Part shown: in pieces, positions 34,701 to 45,274 of the stretch
How the letters are laid out: every line of letters starts with the position of its first letter
Position numbering within the stretch: the first letter of the stretch is position 1
Assembly: GCA_002917075.1 (NCBI GenBank)
Contig: NTMA01000060.1
Coordinates: forward strand, 124,001-188,000
Direction of reading: 5' to 3'
Length of the DNA stretch: 64,000 bases
Source of the DNA: Hawksworthiomyces lignivorus
Taxonomy: Eukaryota; Ascomycota; Sordariomycetes; Ophiostomatales; Ophiostomataceae
Position numbers and translations under genes: made by a program
Notes under the pieces: model-generated
Seen by the model: only the letters and a program-made list of their open reading frames with translations
Databases searched by the model: none
Told to the model about the DNA's origin: nothing

Positions 34701-35632
34701 ATGGTGCTCCTTACAATGACTCCTTCCATTGTGGAAGGGTTGAAGACCCTTCAGAGCGACAAGGAGGCTGGGGTGGCCAGCGATGGAATAGACGCGATTA
34801 GGGTGGGAGACGGCGAGCCAGACCTCGACGAGCCAGCTGTCGCAAAACCCATCTCCCACGGCCAAATTCTTCAGCTCTGGAAGGTGCTTAAGAAAAAATC
34901 TGGACAAACGATAAGCCCGAATAAATACACTTTGGAGTTGCTCTTGGTGGGCGCCAAGGTATATGTGCCTCCTCCGCCGCCAAAGCCTGAGCCGGTAGGT
35001 TCCAAGTCCTCAACCTAGTCGCTCCAATACTTCAGATTCTTCTTTCTGTCCGTCTGCCATATTAACTAGAATTTATTTTGCAGTCCGCTGAATATAAAGC
35101 TTTGATGGCCCGTCTCCGCCGCGAAGAAGAAGCTCGTGCGTATGAGCGCATGGTCAACCCTCCCGATCCTTATGCTACGACAAAGTTTGCGCAAGTCCAC
35201 CGTCCGAACGACGCAGCCGACACCGGTGACGACGAGGTCACCCTCAGTGACGTGAACCGGCAAATGATGCTGATACTCAACTTTGTGCTCACCATGGCGG
35301 GCGTGGCGTACGCGCTCTGGGTGCTGGCGCGCTGGTGGCCGACGCCGTCGCGTCTATTCCTAGCGATGGGCGGCAGCGTGCTAGTGGGCATCGCAGAGTA
35401 TGGGCTGTACGCAGGCTATGTGTGGCATCTGGCAGAAGCGGCGAAGAAAGACAAGATGCCTAAAGAGATTAAAGAAGTGGTGAATACATGGGCGGTGGGT
35501 GCGGGTGCAGATGCAGCGAACACAGACAAAAAGGAAGAAGGCAGCGACGCCGTGTTAATTCCAGATGAAGCAGATCAAGACTCAAGAAACGGTTCCAACA
35601 TAAGACGGAGGAAAAAGGAATCGGCACACTAG
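34701..35632 (+). CDS. VMA12: V-ATPase assembly factor, Vma12/TMEM199 family
   Basis: Two exons: 34701-34994 (98 codons) and 35084-35632 (182 codons plus stop), giving 280 aa. The 89-nt intron has donor GTAGGT and acceptor TTGCAG. Members of this family sit in the endoplasmic reticulum membrane and help assemble the Vo sector of the vacuolar proton pump. Seen here: an N-terminal cytosolic region with the SHGQILQLWKVLKKK motif, a Pro-rich turn (VPPPPPKPEP), a basic helix (ALMARLRREEEARAYERM) followed by the characteristic NPPDPY, and two transmembrane segments at ~159-182 and ~190-212. The C-terminus is polar, with a Lys/Arg-rich tail. A second ATG five codons downstream is an alternative start. 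Assignment rests on the whole domain order, not on one motif. Confidence 0.88.
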
Positions 35633-36344
35633 ATTCGATCACGACATTTTGCATTTGTCTTGGAGTTTAGGGAGAATTGTTTATCATTGCATATAGCTTA
35701 CATCGCTAAAGCGTTTGAGGGGGGTTTAAGTGTCTACCTGGGTTTCCGCACTGTATTGGGCTTCAACTGTATCAGAACAGAATTTTCCAGTTTATCTGCC
35801 CATGAGCTTTGGAGTGTAAACCGGGACTTTTGAAAACAGAGAGGAACTAATCCGTAGAAGCTCAATTAATGGAATCTCACTTTAATTTTCAGGATGACAT
35901 CACGCGGCACACGTGAAGACGCGACGCCAGAACGCGCTTTCATCAAACCGCGTCGCCAAAGCGGGGCACCACACAAACAAGCTATGCCTCTCTCATTTTC
36001 GCGACACAGACTCAACTCTTCTTGCGACCCCTGGCCAAAGTTTTAATTGGTAATCTATGGGAGGGCCTAACTGGTCTTCTTTTCTTTAGATCTTACTTTG
36101 TCTTCGGCTCCCGTTTTGTACCATTTACCCTTCTGCCCACTTCAATTGCGCTTCAGCGAGAGCTTTAGTACTTCATCAACAGCAATCAAAACATCACCAA
36201 AAACCTACGCGCAGAACATCCGTTCCACAGGATGCACCGTGTTCCCCAACCTGCTTACCTGGAAGTCTGATCTTAACACTTGTCGGCTGCTTGACTGCAG
36301 CATCGACTTTCCTTGGCTAGTCGACCATTCGGCTCAAACCCGCA
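35633..36344. other. Intergenic, promoter of the ESCO zinc-finger gene
   Basis: It holds the 3' UTR of the Vma12-type gene and the promoter of the next plus-strand gene. A MluI-cell-cycle-box-like ACGCGT is not present here. I see no gene or repeat. Confidence 0.4.
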
Positions 36345-37436
36345 ATGAGATACCTGACACCAGACACTCCGGGCACGCGTTCGCTCGAGTCACCAGTGCG
36401 AGGGAAAATGGAGGCGCCTGTGCAAGAGACTTCTATGGTCACGCCGACTCCAACTCCAAAGACCACACCAAAAACCAAATCAACAGCTGTCGCTCCACAG
36501 GCAAGACGAAAAGCCATCCGGACATACGGCAAGAAGCGCCCGTTCGCCGACAGCACAGCCGAAGACGCGTCGCAGGCGCACAAGAAGCGGAAGATAGCTG
36601 ATGTGTTGGCAAATCGCGGAAATGTGCCCTCGTCTGGGAATGCGACTAAAGATGACACAAGCGAAGATAGAGTGAACAAAGGTAGCGTCGTGGACGAAGC
36701 GAAAAAAGAAAACTCAGCACCAGTGCGGCCAAGGACGCCTTGCAAACCAAGCCCAAAGAAGCGATCAGGGATTCTACGCTATTTTCAGCCTGTGGCACCA
36801 CCACGCGGGCCTCCTACATCATGCTTATCACCAGCCTCTTGTTCTTCCTCTTCACCCCTATCATCTTTGGCCTCTACGCCGTCTACAATGTCTCAGTACT
36901 CTTTCAATGGCGACATGAGCTTAGCAGAAGATGCGGATCTGCACCCTACAAAAACACCACTATCTTCACCTTTGTGGAATGTGCATACACCGCGACCACG
37001 GCAAAAACGACGACTGACGATCCGGCCAGATCAACAAGCTTCGACGGAAGCTGCCGGTGAAGCAGATGAGGAAGTGAGAGCAGCGGAAGAAAATCAGGAC
37101 GAGGAGAGTCCCATTAGAGATGGCAGGTCCACAAAAGGTGGAATTAGCAGTATCGCCGCATCTAGCAGTCGGATGAGGCAGCGACTGGGTCTGCAACGAA
37201 GTGCTCGTTTGTCTGACCAGGATAGCAACGAAGATACGACAACTTTTCTTTTCAAGCGGAGGAAAAAACCAAAAACGGCTCTGCCGCCGGTACAGACGAC
37301 TCTAAGTCTTACCATTGGTGGTGATTCTGTAAAGGAATGCAAGGAGTGTAATATATTATACAACCCCTTGCACGAAAAGGACGCCAAGTTCCATGCAAGA
37401 TACCATGCATCGGTGTGCAGAAAACAGAAACAATAG
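36345..37436 (+). CDS. ESCO/Eco1-type zinc-finger protein lacking the acetyltransferase domain
   Basis: Single-exon protein of 363 aa. Its last ~45 residues match the C2H2 finger that precedes the acetyltransferase domain in Eco1/ESCO cohesion enzymes: QTTLSLTIGG, then C332-x2-C335, then H350-x3-H354 in KFHARYH. Residues 140-147 (RSGILRYF) fit a PCNA-interacting (PIP-box-like) motif with Arg instead of Gln at the first place. Yeast Eco1 also pairs a PIP box with this finger. The remainder is Ser/Pro/Lys-rich and probably disordered. The frame stops 8 residues after the last His, and only 204 nt separate it from the convergent next gene, so no acetyltransferase domain can follow. It may be a chromatin or replication factor rather than a cohesin acetyltransferase. 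A truncated Eco1 copy is the alternative. Confidence 0.8.
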   Translation: MRYLTPDTPGTRSLESPVRGKMEAPVQETSMVTPTPTPKTTPKTKSTAVAPQARRKAIRTYGKKRPFADSTAEDASQAHKKRKIADVLANRGNVPSSGNATKDDTSEDRVNKGSVVDEAKKENSAPVRPRTPCKPSPKKRSGILRYFQPVAPPRGPPTSCLSPASCSSSSPLSSLASTPSTMSQYSFNGDMSLAEDADLHPTKTPLSSPLWNVHTPRPRQKRRLTIRPDQQASTEAAGEADEEVRAAEENQDEESPIRDGRSTKGGISSIAASSSRMRQRLGLQRSARLSDQDSNEDTTTFLFKRRKKPKTALPPVQTTLSLTIGGDSVKECKECNILYNPLHEKDAKFHARYHASVCRKQKQ

Positions 37437-37640
37437 ACAGGGGGGAGCAGTTTGGTATGCCTAATTAGAGGTCTTTTTTTCATGTTCATGAATTTGCCTT
37501 TCCCTTTTACAGCTCCAAGTTGTATGTATGACCCGGAATCTCATATTAAGAGACAAAATTCCATCTTACATTTCCTTATTACCGCCTTTTTCTTTTTCCG
37601 TATGCCTGTGAAAAAAAAAAAATCCCCCCCCCTTCCCTCT

Positions 37641-38922
37641 TTATAATTTTGAACTATCATCCAGGCTCTTAATCTCGACAAGAGTCTTGCCTACACAGGT
37701 GAAGCAGAGTCAGCACGAGTCAGGTGAAGAGAGAGCCTATCGAATAGGATCGGCTAAGCTTGACATACCGGTGTTTGCGCCTTTGAACATGTCGACCAGG
37801 CCTTGCTCTGCCGCCCGCAGACCGCCTTTAATGATGTGCTCCTTACGCTTGATCTTGCCTTCGCTAAGCCATTTAGCCAGCTCCATGAGAGCTGAGCCAT
37901 ACTCGGAGACATAATCAATGACGATAAAGCCCTGCAGCCTGGTTGAAGTTAGCTCGAAGGTACAACGGAAACCAAAAGAAGGAAGCGGAAGAGGCTTACT
38001 TGATTCGCTGCGCAACGACCTGCAAGATATTTTTTGGCCCCTGGACCTTGGTAGCGTTGTACTGGCTTATGCCGCCGCACATCACGAACCGGGCATTGGT
38101 GTTGGCCCTGCCGAGCGCGAGATCAAGAATGTCACCGCCAACTAAGACAAGTCAGCAGAAGAAAATACGCAGGGACGAATGAAGACGGGAAAATGCATAA
38201 GGCTTTTCAGGCTTACCATTGTCCCAAAAAACGTCAATGTAGTCTGGAGTGGCTTGCTGCAGCTGCTTGGCGAAGTCGGGATCCTTGTAGTTCAGGCCGA
38301 CATCAAAGCCGAGCTCCTCAACGAGCCACCGCACCTTCTCCGGGGACCCAGCGATGCCAATCACCCGCTTAGCACCCTGGATCTTGGCCAGCTGGCCCAC
38401 CACGCTACCCGTCGCTCCCGCGGCACCCGACACGACGACCGTGTCTGTCGGCTTGATGCCATTGGCGATCTTGCTCAGACCAAAATACGCCGTCAGGCCG
38501 GTCGCACCCAGAACGCCAACCAAGTCCGTAATTCGCAAGTTCTTGCGGATCTCTGCGGGCACAGCGGCGAACAGGTTCTCCACCATCGACTCAGCAACGA
38601 TGGCCGTCTCAGCCCAACCAGCGTACGCCATGACAATATCGCCCTCCTGTGCCTTCTTGGACTTGGATGCCAACACGCGGGCAACTACGGCGCCACGCAT
38701 GACCGCACCGATTTGGACGGGCGGGAGGTATGAGCGGCGGTCATTGAGCCAGCCACGCATGGCAGGGTCGAGACTGAGATAAAGCGATTCGACCAGGAGC
38801 TGGCCATCTTTGAGATCGGCGGCACTTGGGGCCGGCTGGGACACGACGTGAAAGGTCTTGCCAGGGATGATATCGCCCGTGGGCCGTTCGGCGAGGACAA
38901 CAGACAAGCTCTCGCGGGCCAT
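37641..38922 (-). CDS. NADP-dependent MDR oxidoreductase (PGR/LTB4DH type)
   Basis: Four exons: 38922-38217, 38141-38000, 37938-37769 and 37690-37641, giving 355 aa. Introns are 75, 61 and 78 nt with donors GTAAGC, GTAAGC and GTATGT, and all joins keep frame. The enzyme belongs to the zinc-free medium-chain dehydrogenase/reductase branch that reduces alkenal or enone double bonds with NADPH. Evidence: LDPAMRGW at 51-58, the nucleotide-binding loop SGAAGATGSVVGQLAK at ~165-180, GIAGSPEK further on, and FDVGLNYKD. The second and third exons restore the conserved CGGISQYN block and the substrate-domain C-terminus. No zinc-ligand cysteines are visible. It is the first of five co-oriented genes, next to a decarboxylase-like gene. 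The physiological substrate cannot be inferred from sequence. Confidence 0.9.
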
Positions 38923-39962
38923 TGTCAAGGGAGGAGTGGTGTGACTTGAAATGATATGGGTAAATCTAGTGATATCTGAGAAGATGTTCAATGGGACAGG
39001 TTCCTCTTTTTCTTCTCTTTTTAATCTCGTGAGCAAAAAAAATAGCTAAGCTGGAAGATACGGCGAGCAGGCAGTTTAAGTCATTTCCCACACGTTTTTC
39101 TCAACCAAGAGCTCAATCATCTATACGTATACTCAGACATACATTGAGCATTCATAAACACAAGAGAGGACCCATCCCTCCTCAACAAATGGAGAACGGA
39201 GTGCCTAAAAAATTGCGCTACTAATCATGGATTTGGTATGATGTATCTCGGGACACTTCTGTTTTAGGAATTGGATCCCGTTGTGGCAGTTTTTGAAACT
39301 GCTAGAAGACCAGAGAGCCATGATGTGCCGAAACTAGCTTCCTTTTGCGTCCCACTTCTTCTCTCCACGGGGGAGCCATCTCTCCCTTGGAGTCTGCTGT
39401 GATTGGAAGTCCCAGACATAGAATATTTAGAGAGATTTCAAGGAACTAGGGGCAAAATACGAGTAGACTTTGGCTATCGGAGCTGCCTGTAAATGGTGAA
39501 AGAAAAAAGAAAATATTGGCACTTCAGCTAGTCAGCCTCGGACGTCACACCTTTTTTTGTGGTTGCTTAGATATCCTCCGTGCTAGAAGTTGTCTAAAAC
39601 CAAAGCCTAGGCTTCTGATTGCCTGCCGAGGTCAAGAAAACGTGATCCACTAACGTTTTGTCATATCTTTTCATGGCATTGTCTAAACTCTCCGTCATTT
39701 TACGGAGCAAAAGAAATCTCCGTGGCCGGGTTCGCCCTTTTCTGGATTGAGCATTATGACAATGTAGATCTTGTTTTCATCGACATAGATCTGAATTTTA
39801 TTCCGGCTCGTGCTCCCGATGATTACTCAGACTTATTTCAATCCTTCTCCTTCTTTTTTGGGTACATTTTAACTAAGCCGTTTCAACCCAAAATGGTTCA
39901 TAACTGCAACGACGCGCCCCGCTTCACGTTTTAGAGGAGGCTCCAGAGGCTCCACGCCTTTC
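38923..39962. other. Intergenic between the MDR gene and the decarboxylase-like gene
   Basis: It should hold the MDR promoter and the 3' UTR of the upstream gene. A hairpin formed by CTCCGT and ACGGAG lies at 39690-39707. A 70-codon frame at 39722-39934 has no recognisable features. I see nothing else. Confidence 0.45.
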
Positions 39963-41615
39963 TCACTTTGCCTTGTATCCTTTTACCTCTGCCAAGCGGC
40001 CACGCACCGGCACGTTCGCGGTGCCTCCCGGTTGAGGGAAACCGTCCACCTCGACGCCCTCGCGGAAGAGCAGCACGTGCGATGAGCCGCCAAAGTGGAA
40101 CATGCCAATCTCGTCGCCCTTCTTGACGTGCTGGCCCTCGGCCACCGTGATCTCGCAGGTGCTGACCTCGTCCATGCCCACGCCGATAAAGGCCATCAGG
40201 CCAATGTCCTTGTTGTCGGCCTCGAAGAAGATGATGGCGCGCGTGGCCAGCGCCGTCAGGTAGCCCTGCGCCACCGTGATGCCCTTGACGTCGATCTCGC
40301 CGCGCACGTTGCCCTCGGTCCCCTCGAAGAGCGGCTCGCTAAAGTAGGTGCCGTCCTGCACAAACGCCTTCTTGACTGTGCCGGACACGGGCGCGTGCCA
40401 GCGGTGGTACGACAGCGCCGACAGGAACGCCTGGTACACGGTGGCGCCGCCGAACTGCGCTGCCAGCGGATCGTGCGCCAGCATGTCCAGGACGCTGTAG
40501 GGCTGGCCTTTGATCCAGAACTTGTCGCGGAGCTTGGCGCGGCGGGCGACGTTGAAGACGCGGCTCTCGCAGGCGTTCGCGACGATGCTGTCGTCGTCGG
40601 GCGAGGCGATCGGCCGGGCCTCGTCGCGGACCTTGCGCGTAAAGAAGTCTCCAGAAGTCAGCTAAGGCAGTCCGCGTTTCATGGTAAACGGAGAAGGTCT
40701 TGAATTTCGCCGTTCAGGCTGGTCATTCTCACCATCCCAGGACTTGAACCCGTAGTGCTTGGCCTTCGGGTCACAGACAAACATGTCTTCGAACTGGTGA
40801 CTGCTCTTGTAAGGCGCGTTGGCAACCTCCATTAGGTCCTTGTACCCGACCTCGCCGAACCAGCCGGCGCTGTGGTCGCCCAGCACCTCAGCAGACTCCG
40901 GAGTCTACATCAGTTAGAAAGAACGTGAACGGCAGGAGACGGCGGAACACAAGAAGAAAAGGGAAAAGCAACCTGTAGATATCTGCCCCACTCGTTCAAG
41001 ATCTTCTTCAGCATGCGGTTAACGTCAGGATCCAAGAATGCCGCATGCCCACTGCAAGTTGAAAGTAGCCTCGTGTCAGCAGGACAATCCATCTCTCTGC
41101 TCATTGGACGGCTCAGTCGGCATTATTTCGCTCACCTTGGAGTTGCCATCGCATAGTCAAAGATTGCGCACAGCGGTACTCCGACCATGCCGACGCTCTC
41201 AGCAGCATCTGTCCACTCAGGTGCTTTGCTGAAACTGGCGTTCAGCATGTCAAGCATATGGTGGTAGTCGCGGATCTGCCGACCGCCGGTTGGGTCCTTT
41301 TGATACATCGGCTTGCGCGGCACCTCATCCCACATTTCAGTAAAGTACATGTAGATTCGCGGGTTGGTCTCGATGAACTCTTTAAACTCCTGAAGAGCAG
41401 GGATGAGCTTCTGTTTCGGATGTTTGTCGACGTGCTCAATCTTGCGTCGAAGCCATTCTTGCTGCACACGGTGGTCAGCTGGCAGCCAATTGCCCGGACT
41501 TGTTCAGTTAGCAGAGACCATTTATCACAACTAAACAAGTCAAGATGGTGGCTACTCACCGTATCTGCCGGTATTCTTCTGGAATATGATGCTTGTCGCC
41601 GTTCTGCCAACCCAT
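39963..41615 (-). CDS. Phosphatidylserine-decarboxylase-like enzyme (PSDC plus PSD domains)
   Basis: Five exons: 41615-41560, 41498-41136, 41051-40973, 40904-40733 and 40648-39963, giving 451 aa. Introns are 61, 84, 68 and 84 nt; the third donor is the weaker GTTGCT. The N-terminal half carries the helical PSDC domain with WLPADHRVQQEWLRRK and EFIETNPRIYMYFTEMWDE. The C-terminal half is the PSD fold with FDYAMATPSG, DDFFTRKVRDEARPI, YHRWHAP at ~304-310, and the autocleavage motif G-S-S at ~411-413 in HFGGSSHVLLF. The serine is expected to become the pyruvoyl cofactor. This is the soluble fungal branch that includes, besides likely phospholipid enzymes, the tryptophan decarboxylase PsiD. Substrate is therefore open: phosphatidylserine or an aromatic amino acid. 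No transmembrane or targeting segment is visible, unlike mitochondrial Psd1. Confidence 0.92.
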
Positions 41616-42123
41616 CTTTTCTGTTGGTGTAAATCCCCAAGAGAATCAAGCGAGTTGAACAATGTACAAGACTCAATAGTTAAGAGTAAGAGGACAAATG
41701 CAGAAAATACAGAGAAATCCAAGCTCTACAATCTCTTATATAGCTTCACGAGACAGTCGTACGACCCCTGACGATGCTGAAGGGAGATGCAAAGAACAAC
41801 CCCTCTAAACAAATGGCTGACGTCATCCGCGGCAGTTTTATACTATGTGCGCATCATGAAGTTTGGGATGCCCACTTCCGTTTGGATAGCTTCTTAGATC
41901 AATTTCGATGGGCTATTACGTAACAAGGTAAAGGACGATAGAGAAACCAATGCTCACTTGAACTGCACCTAGACTGATTGCAAGTACTATTGTTACGTCG
42001 TGTTCCAGCTTGATAAATGGCAACATGTCGCATTAACGGGCAGCTCTCTTTATATATCATATTTGCTAAGCTCGTAAAAGTCTTCCGCTGTTATTACCTC
42101 TCCGCTCCGTGGATAGCTTATCT
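41616..42123. other. Intergenic
   Basis: Promoter region of the decarboxylase-like gene and 3' region of the DUF8021 gene. I see no gene or repeat in it. Confidence 0.5.
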
Positions 42124-42999
42124 TCACAGCTGGCATTTCTTTCCGCCGCAGACGGTCATCGTGTGCACATACCGCAGCTTCCCGTTCTCCAGGCGGAACT
42201 CGTGGCTGTCCGCCGCGTTCATCATGTGCTCCCACAGGCAGAAGATGCTGACGGAACCCATCGACTCGTCAATCACATACCGCCGATGCGTGTTCGGCTT
42301 CTGGTTGTGGTTCGATGGGATCCCAGGCTTGCACGAGTCGTCTGGGCGGTCGTGTCCCGTGTACGCCGAGCCTTCCAGCCGCACGCAGGGCGTGCCCCAG
42401 GGGACTGCGTCTTGGGCGGTCGCGTTGCTCCACATGTCCAGGTACGCGTCGCCCGCCGCCTGTATCGTAGCCCGGCTGTCCCGCTGGGCCTCCGGGATAG
42501 TCGTCCAATTCTGCTTCTCCACGTAGGAGAGTGTCTTCTTCGCGTCGAAGAGCCACGAGTTGGTCGTGGAAACGATGGAGTCGACAAACGTGACCTTGGA
42601 TGCGTTGTCGTGCCGGATCTGCGTGCCGATGACGTACGGATTCGCCGAGTCGGCCGAGATGATCTCGCTGTACGTGGCGCATGCCGTCATGTCAAAATTG
42701 GTGCGGCGGTGGTCCAGTTTGAGGGCCTTGGCCAGCACGCCCTTGCTGGCGTCGATAGCATCGTTGTTTTCCATGTACGTCCAGTTGGCCGCGGTCACTT
42801 TCAAGAGCGGATCCAGCTGTCCAGCCGTCTGCGCCGCAATGTAAGCGTCAGCCGCCTCCGCCATGGCTGTGTGGTTGCATGGCGATGCTGCTGCTGCTGC
42901 TCCCGCTTCGGCTGACGCGGTGAGAGGGGCAGCAGAGCAGGTGCAGACTAGAGCCGCTGCCGCAGAAATTGCCAACTGTGCAAAAGAGCAGCGAGCCAT
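42124..42999 (-). CDS. Secreted DUF8021-type protein
   Basis: Single-exon protein of 291 aa from the ATG at 42999; upstream in-frame codons lack a better start. The N-terminus (MARCSFAQLAISAAAALVC and following Ala/Ser residues) is a good signal peptide, and several Asn-x-Ser/Thr sites follow. The C-terminal half matches fungal DUF8021 proteins: CVRLEGSAYTG, RRYVIDESMGSVSIFCLWEH and SHEFRLENGKLRYVHTMTVC. The function of this family is unknown to me. Members are extracellular, and similar domains are found fused to or near secreted oxidative enzymes in some fungi. Its position between the decarboxylase-like and phosphotransferase genes may be coincidental. Six or more cysteines suggest disulfides. 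Confidence 0.85.
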   Translation of the reverse strand: MARCSFAQLAISAAAALVCTCSAAPLTASAEAGAAAAASPCNHTAMAEAADAYIAAQTAGQLDPLLKVTAANWTYMENNDAIDASKGVLAKALKLDHRRTNFDMTACATYSEIISADSANPYVIGTQIRHDNASKVTFVDSIVSTTNSWLFDAKKTLSYVEKQNWTTIPEAQRDSRATIQAAGDAYLDMWSNATAQDAVPWGTPCVRLEGSAYTGHDRPDDSCKPGIPSNHNQKPNTHRRYVIDESMGSVSIFCLWEHMMNAADSHEFRLENGKLRYVHTMTVCGGKKCQL

Positions 43000-43427
43000 G
43001 TCTTCGTGGCGGTGGTCCTGAGAAGCTAGAAGGCGTAAGAGTGCTTTAGGAAGCTGGCTATTGTGGTGGCAATGAATGTTAGAACAAAGGATGGAAGCAT
43101 GGAAGCATCCAAAAAAAAAAGAAAAAGAAACCGGGGTACGATGCACAAACATCTTTATTTTTTTTTGTTCCCAGTCTTTTATTTCGGGCGATATAAAAGG
43201 TGGAGAAATAGAAAGCAATTAAAAGTCGTGCGTGAATACCCGTGCTTGGCCATATATCATCTCATTGAGCCGGAAACATCCATGATGAGTCTCAAGCGCC
43301 TCGCGTTTTCGCATCTCACTTCATAAAATCATAGCAAAATAAAGGTGGAAAACAAGGAGAGAAAATAGTAAAGAAACAGTGTATGAATAAAACGAAGTAA
43401 GATGAAAACAGAAGGTTAATTTGGCGT
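43000..43427. other. Intergenic
   Basis: It holds the promoter of the DUF8021 gene, with A-rich tracts at 43110-43130 and T-rich at 43153-43170. I see no gene in it. Confidence 0.5.
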
Positions 43428-44552
43428 CTACCGGCACGCCTTGTCCCACATCCGTGTTGCCAGCCACCTTACAGGATCTCTGGACGGCGCAATACTCTTA
43501 GGAATATACTTGTACCAGTCGTCTTCGGAGTGGCGATCGAACACATACAAGACCTTTGACTGTTCAAAGTAGGATGGGTAAAACCCGCTTGTCTCCCAGT
43601 CAATAATGCCTGTAACAACATACTCATCTCCTGCTTTCTTGTCTACCATAATGTTTGCTGGCCGTATATCACCGTGAGTAAACACTACCGGTTCGTCCTC
43701 CCCTGCCTCTGGCATGAGGCTGCGAATAAAGTCGCGGTAAGGCTTAGTAGTTGGGACATCCACAGAAAATTGCCACTCGACAAACTTCTGTACATCCACG
43801 ATTGGTGATTTGCTCTGGTGGTCCACCCACGCGTGATCATCCTTCACTCCTTCACCGCTAATACCACCAAGCCGCGTGCCTTTGTCTGCCTTGATATCCC
43901 GTAGCTTCTGGACAATATCGTCAAGCTGTGCTTGTATAGACTGCTTATTTTCAACAGTGAGAGCCGGCCAGGCTTTTTCCAGGGTTGTTGACGGAAAATA
44001 GGTCATAAAGATTAGGTGTCGGCAGCCATCCATTTGAATAAATCCGTGAATCTTAGGAGCTGGAATAGAGGGCGCGTTCTGCTCCAGGTAGCACAAACTC
44101 GAATACTCGGTCGTGTCGGTTGTCTCGGACAGTTTTGCGATGAGATCTCCACTGAGTTTCCACACGATAATGTGTGTACGGCGTCCAAAGATGATTTCCG
44201 CCGTCTCCAGGTACTGAACAAGCGCAGGACCGAGGAGGGTGGGGTCCGCTGCGGCAGCTGTGTATTCTGGATTTCCATTCGCAAGTTCTTCCTGCCCAAA
44301 GAGCAAACTGCTTACTTTCTCGGACAGAGGGTGGATAATGTCCAGCTTGGCTTTTCGAATGCATTCCACCTTGCTCTTCTCATATTCGTCTGGCCTTGGC
44401 TTGGGTTTTCGCAGCATGCGTTTCCTAGGTGCTGTGTCAGGAAGATTCTTGAACCGGATCTCCTGCCATATTGACTGAAATGTCTTGAAGATATCAAAAT
44501 CAGGATCCTCAAAAAACTTTTTTTGAAAAGCCTCCATGATCTCACGATTCAT
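43428..44552 (-). CDS. APH-type (aminoglycoside phosphotransferase fold) kinase
   Basis: 374 aa from the ATG at 44552. The frame stays open upstream through TTG (44576) without another ATG, so a short 5' exon is possible. The protein has the small-molecule kinase fold of fungal APH proteins: nucleotide-binding lobe with FGRRTHIIVWKLSGDLIAKL, hinge segment LIFMTYFPSTTLEKAW, the catalytic Brenner motif FTHGDIRPANIMV, and metal-binding IIDWETSGFYPSYFE. Catalytic Asp and Asn are present, so activity is expected. Substrates of these abundant fungal kinases are mostly unknown. An odd N-terminal extension (~90 residues, basic) precedes the kinase fold. It lies close to a PSD-like decarboxylase gene, a pairing also seen in one known mushroom pathway, though with a different kinase subfamily. 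Confidence 0.85.
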   Translation of the reverse strand: MNREIMEAFQKKFFEDPDFDIFKTFQSIWQEIRFKNLPDTAPRKRMLRKPKPRPDEYEKSKVECIRKAKLDIIHPLSEKVSSLLFGQEELANGNPEYTAAAADPTLLGPALVQYLETAEIIFGRRTHIIVWKLSGDLIAKLSETTDTTEYSSLCYLEQNAPSIPAPKIHGFIQMDGCRHLIFMTYFPSTTLEKAWPALTVENKQSIQAQLDDIVQKLRDIKADKGTRLGGISGEGVKDDHAWVDHQSKSPIVDVQKFVEWQFSVDVPTTKPYRDFIRSLMPEAGEDEPVVFTHGDIRPANIMVDKKAGDEYVVTGIIDWETSGFYPSYFEQSKVLYVFDRHSEDDWYKYIPKSIAPSRDPVRWLATRMWDKACR

Positions 44553-45274
44553 CCTCGCACGAGCTTCTGGTGTCAACTCTCGTTTTCTGACATTTAGCGG
44601 AAGCTAGTTAGTACTCCGTCCAGTTAGGGTTTAAGAGAATTTAATTAGGCGCAGCGTCTCACGGGTCTGAAGAGATCGGCTTCATTTCTTCCATTTTGGC
44701 GGCTGTCGCGCATGGTAACAATTTGGAACTAAATCAGGACGATGAATATCTATGTAGTAAGGCATCACAGCAATGGCACAGCTCTTCCAACGAAGAACGC
44801 CTCACTGAGATATAAACAATTGTCGCGTCCCCCTGTACGACTGATCGGGCACGGCTTTTTAATCTTCCTTATTTAGGAAAACAGACCACTACCGCGTGTT
44901 GGGCCACCTGACAAACAGGGGATATTTTCCATGCCTTCAGCGATTACGCGAGAGGACTAGCTTTACTTAAGAGGGGAATGCGCATGTAACGTAATAAGGC
45001 TGAGCTGGCCTCAAAGCAAACAAAATTTAAATTCCAGTTGTGGGAGCAGAAAAAGTCCTCCGGAGAGGGAGCTATGTAGGTAGACAAAATAAAGTCACAG
45101 AGAAGGTTAGAAGAAAAAGAGGAAATGTGAAACCAAGAGAATATTGTGTCTCTCAAATGCAAATAGAAAAAAAAAACCCAAAAAAACCCCACGCTTCTGC
45201 CTTTCACAGTCTTCAAATGCAAATCAACTGCGGATGCCGCCGCGGATAAATCAAGTTTCTCCAGACCCAATTTA
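44553..45274. other. Intergenic
   Basis: Promoter side of the APH-type gene, with an ACTCCGT motif at 44611-44619 about 60 nt upstream of its start. The right part is A-rich on the plus strand and probably the 3' UTR of the next gene. No gene seen. Confidence 0.45.
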
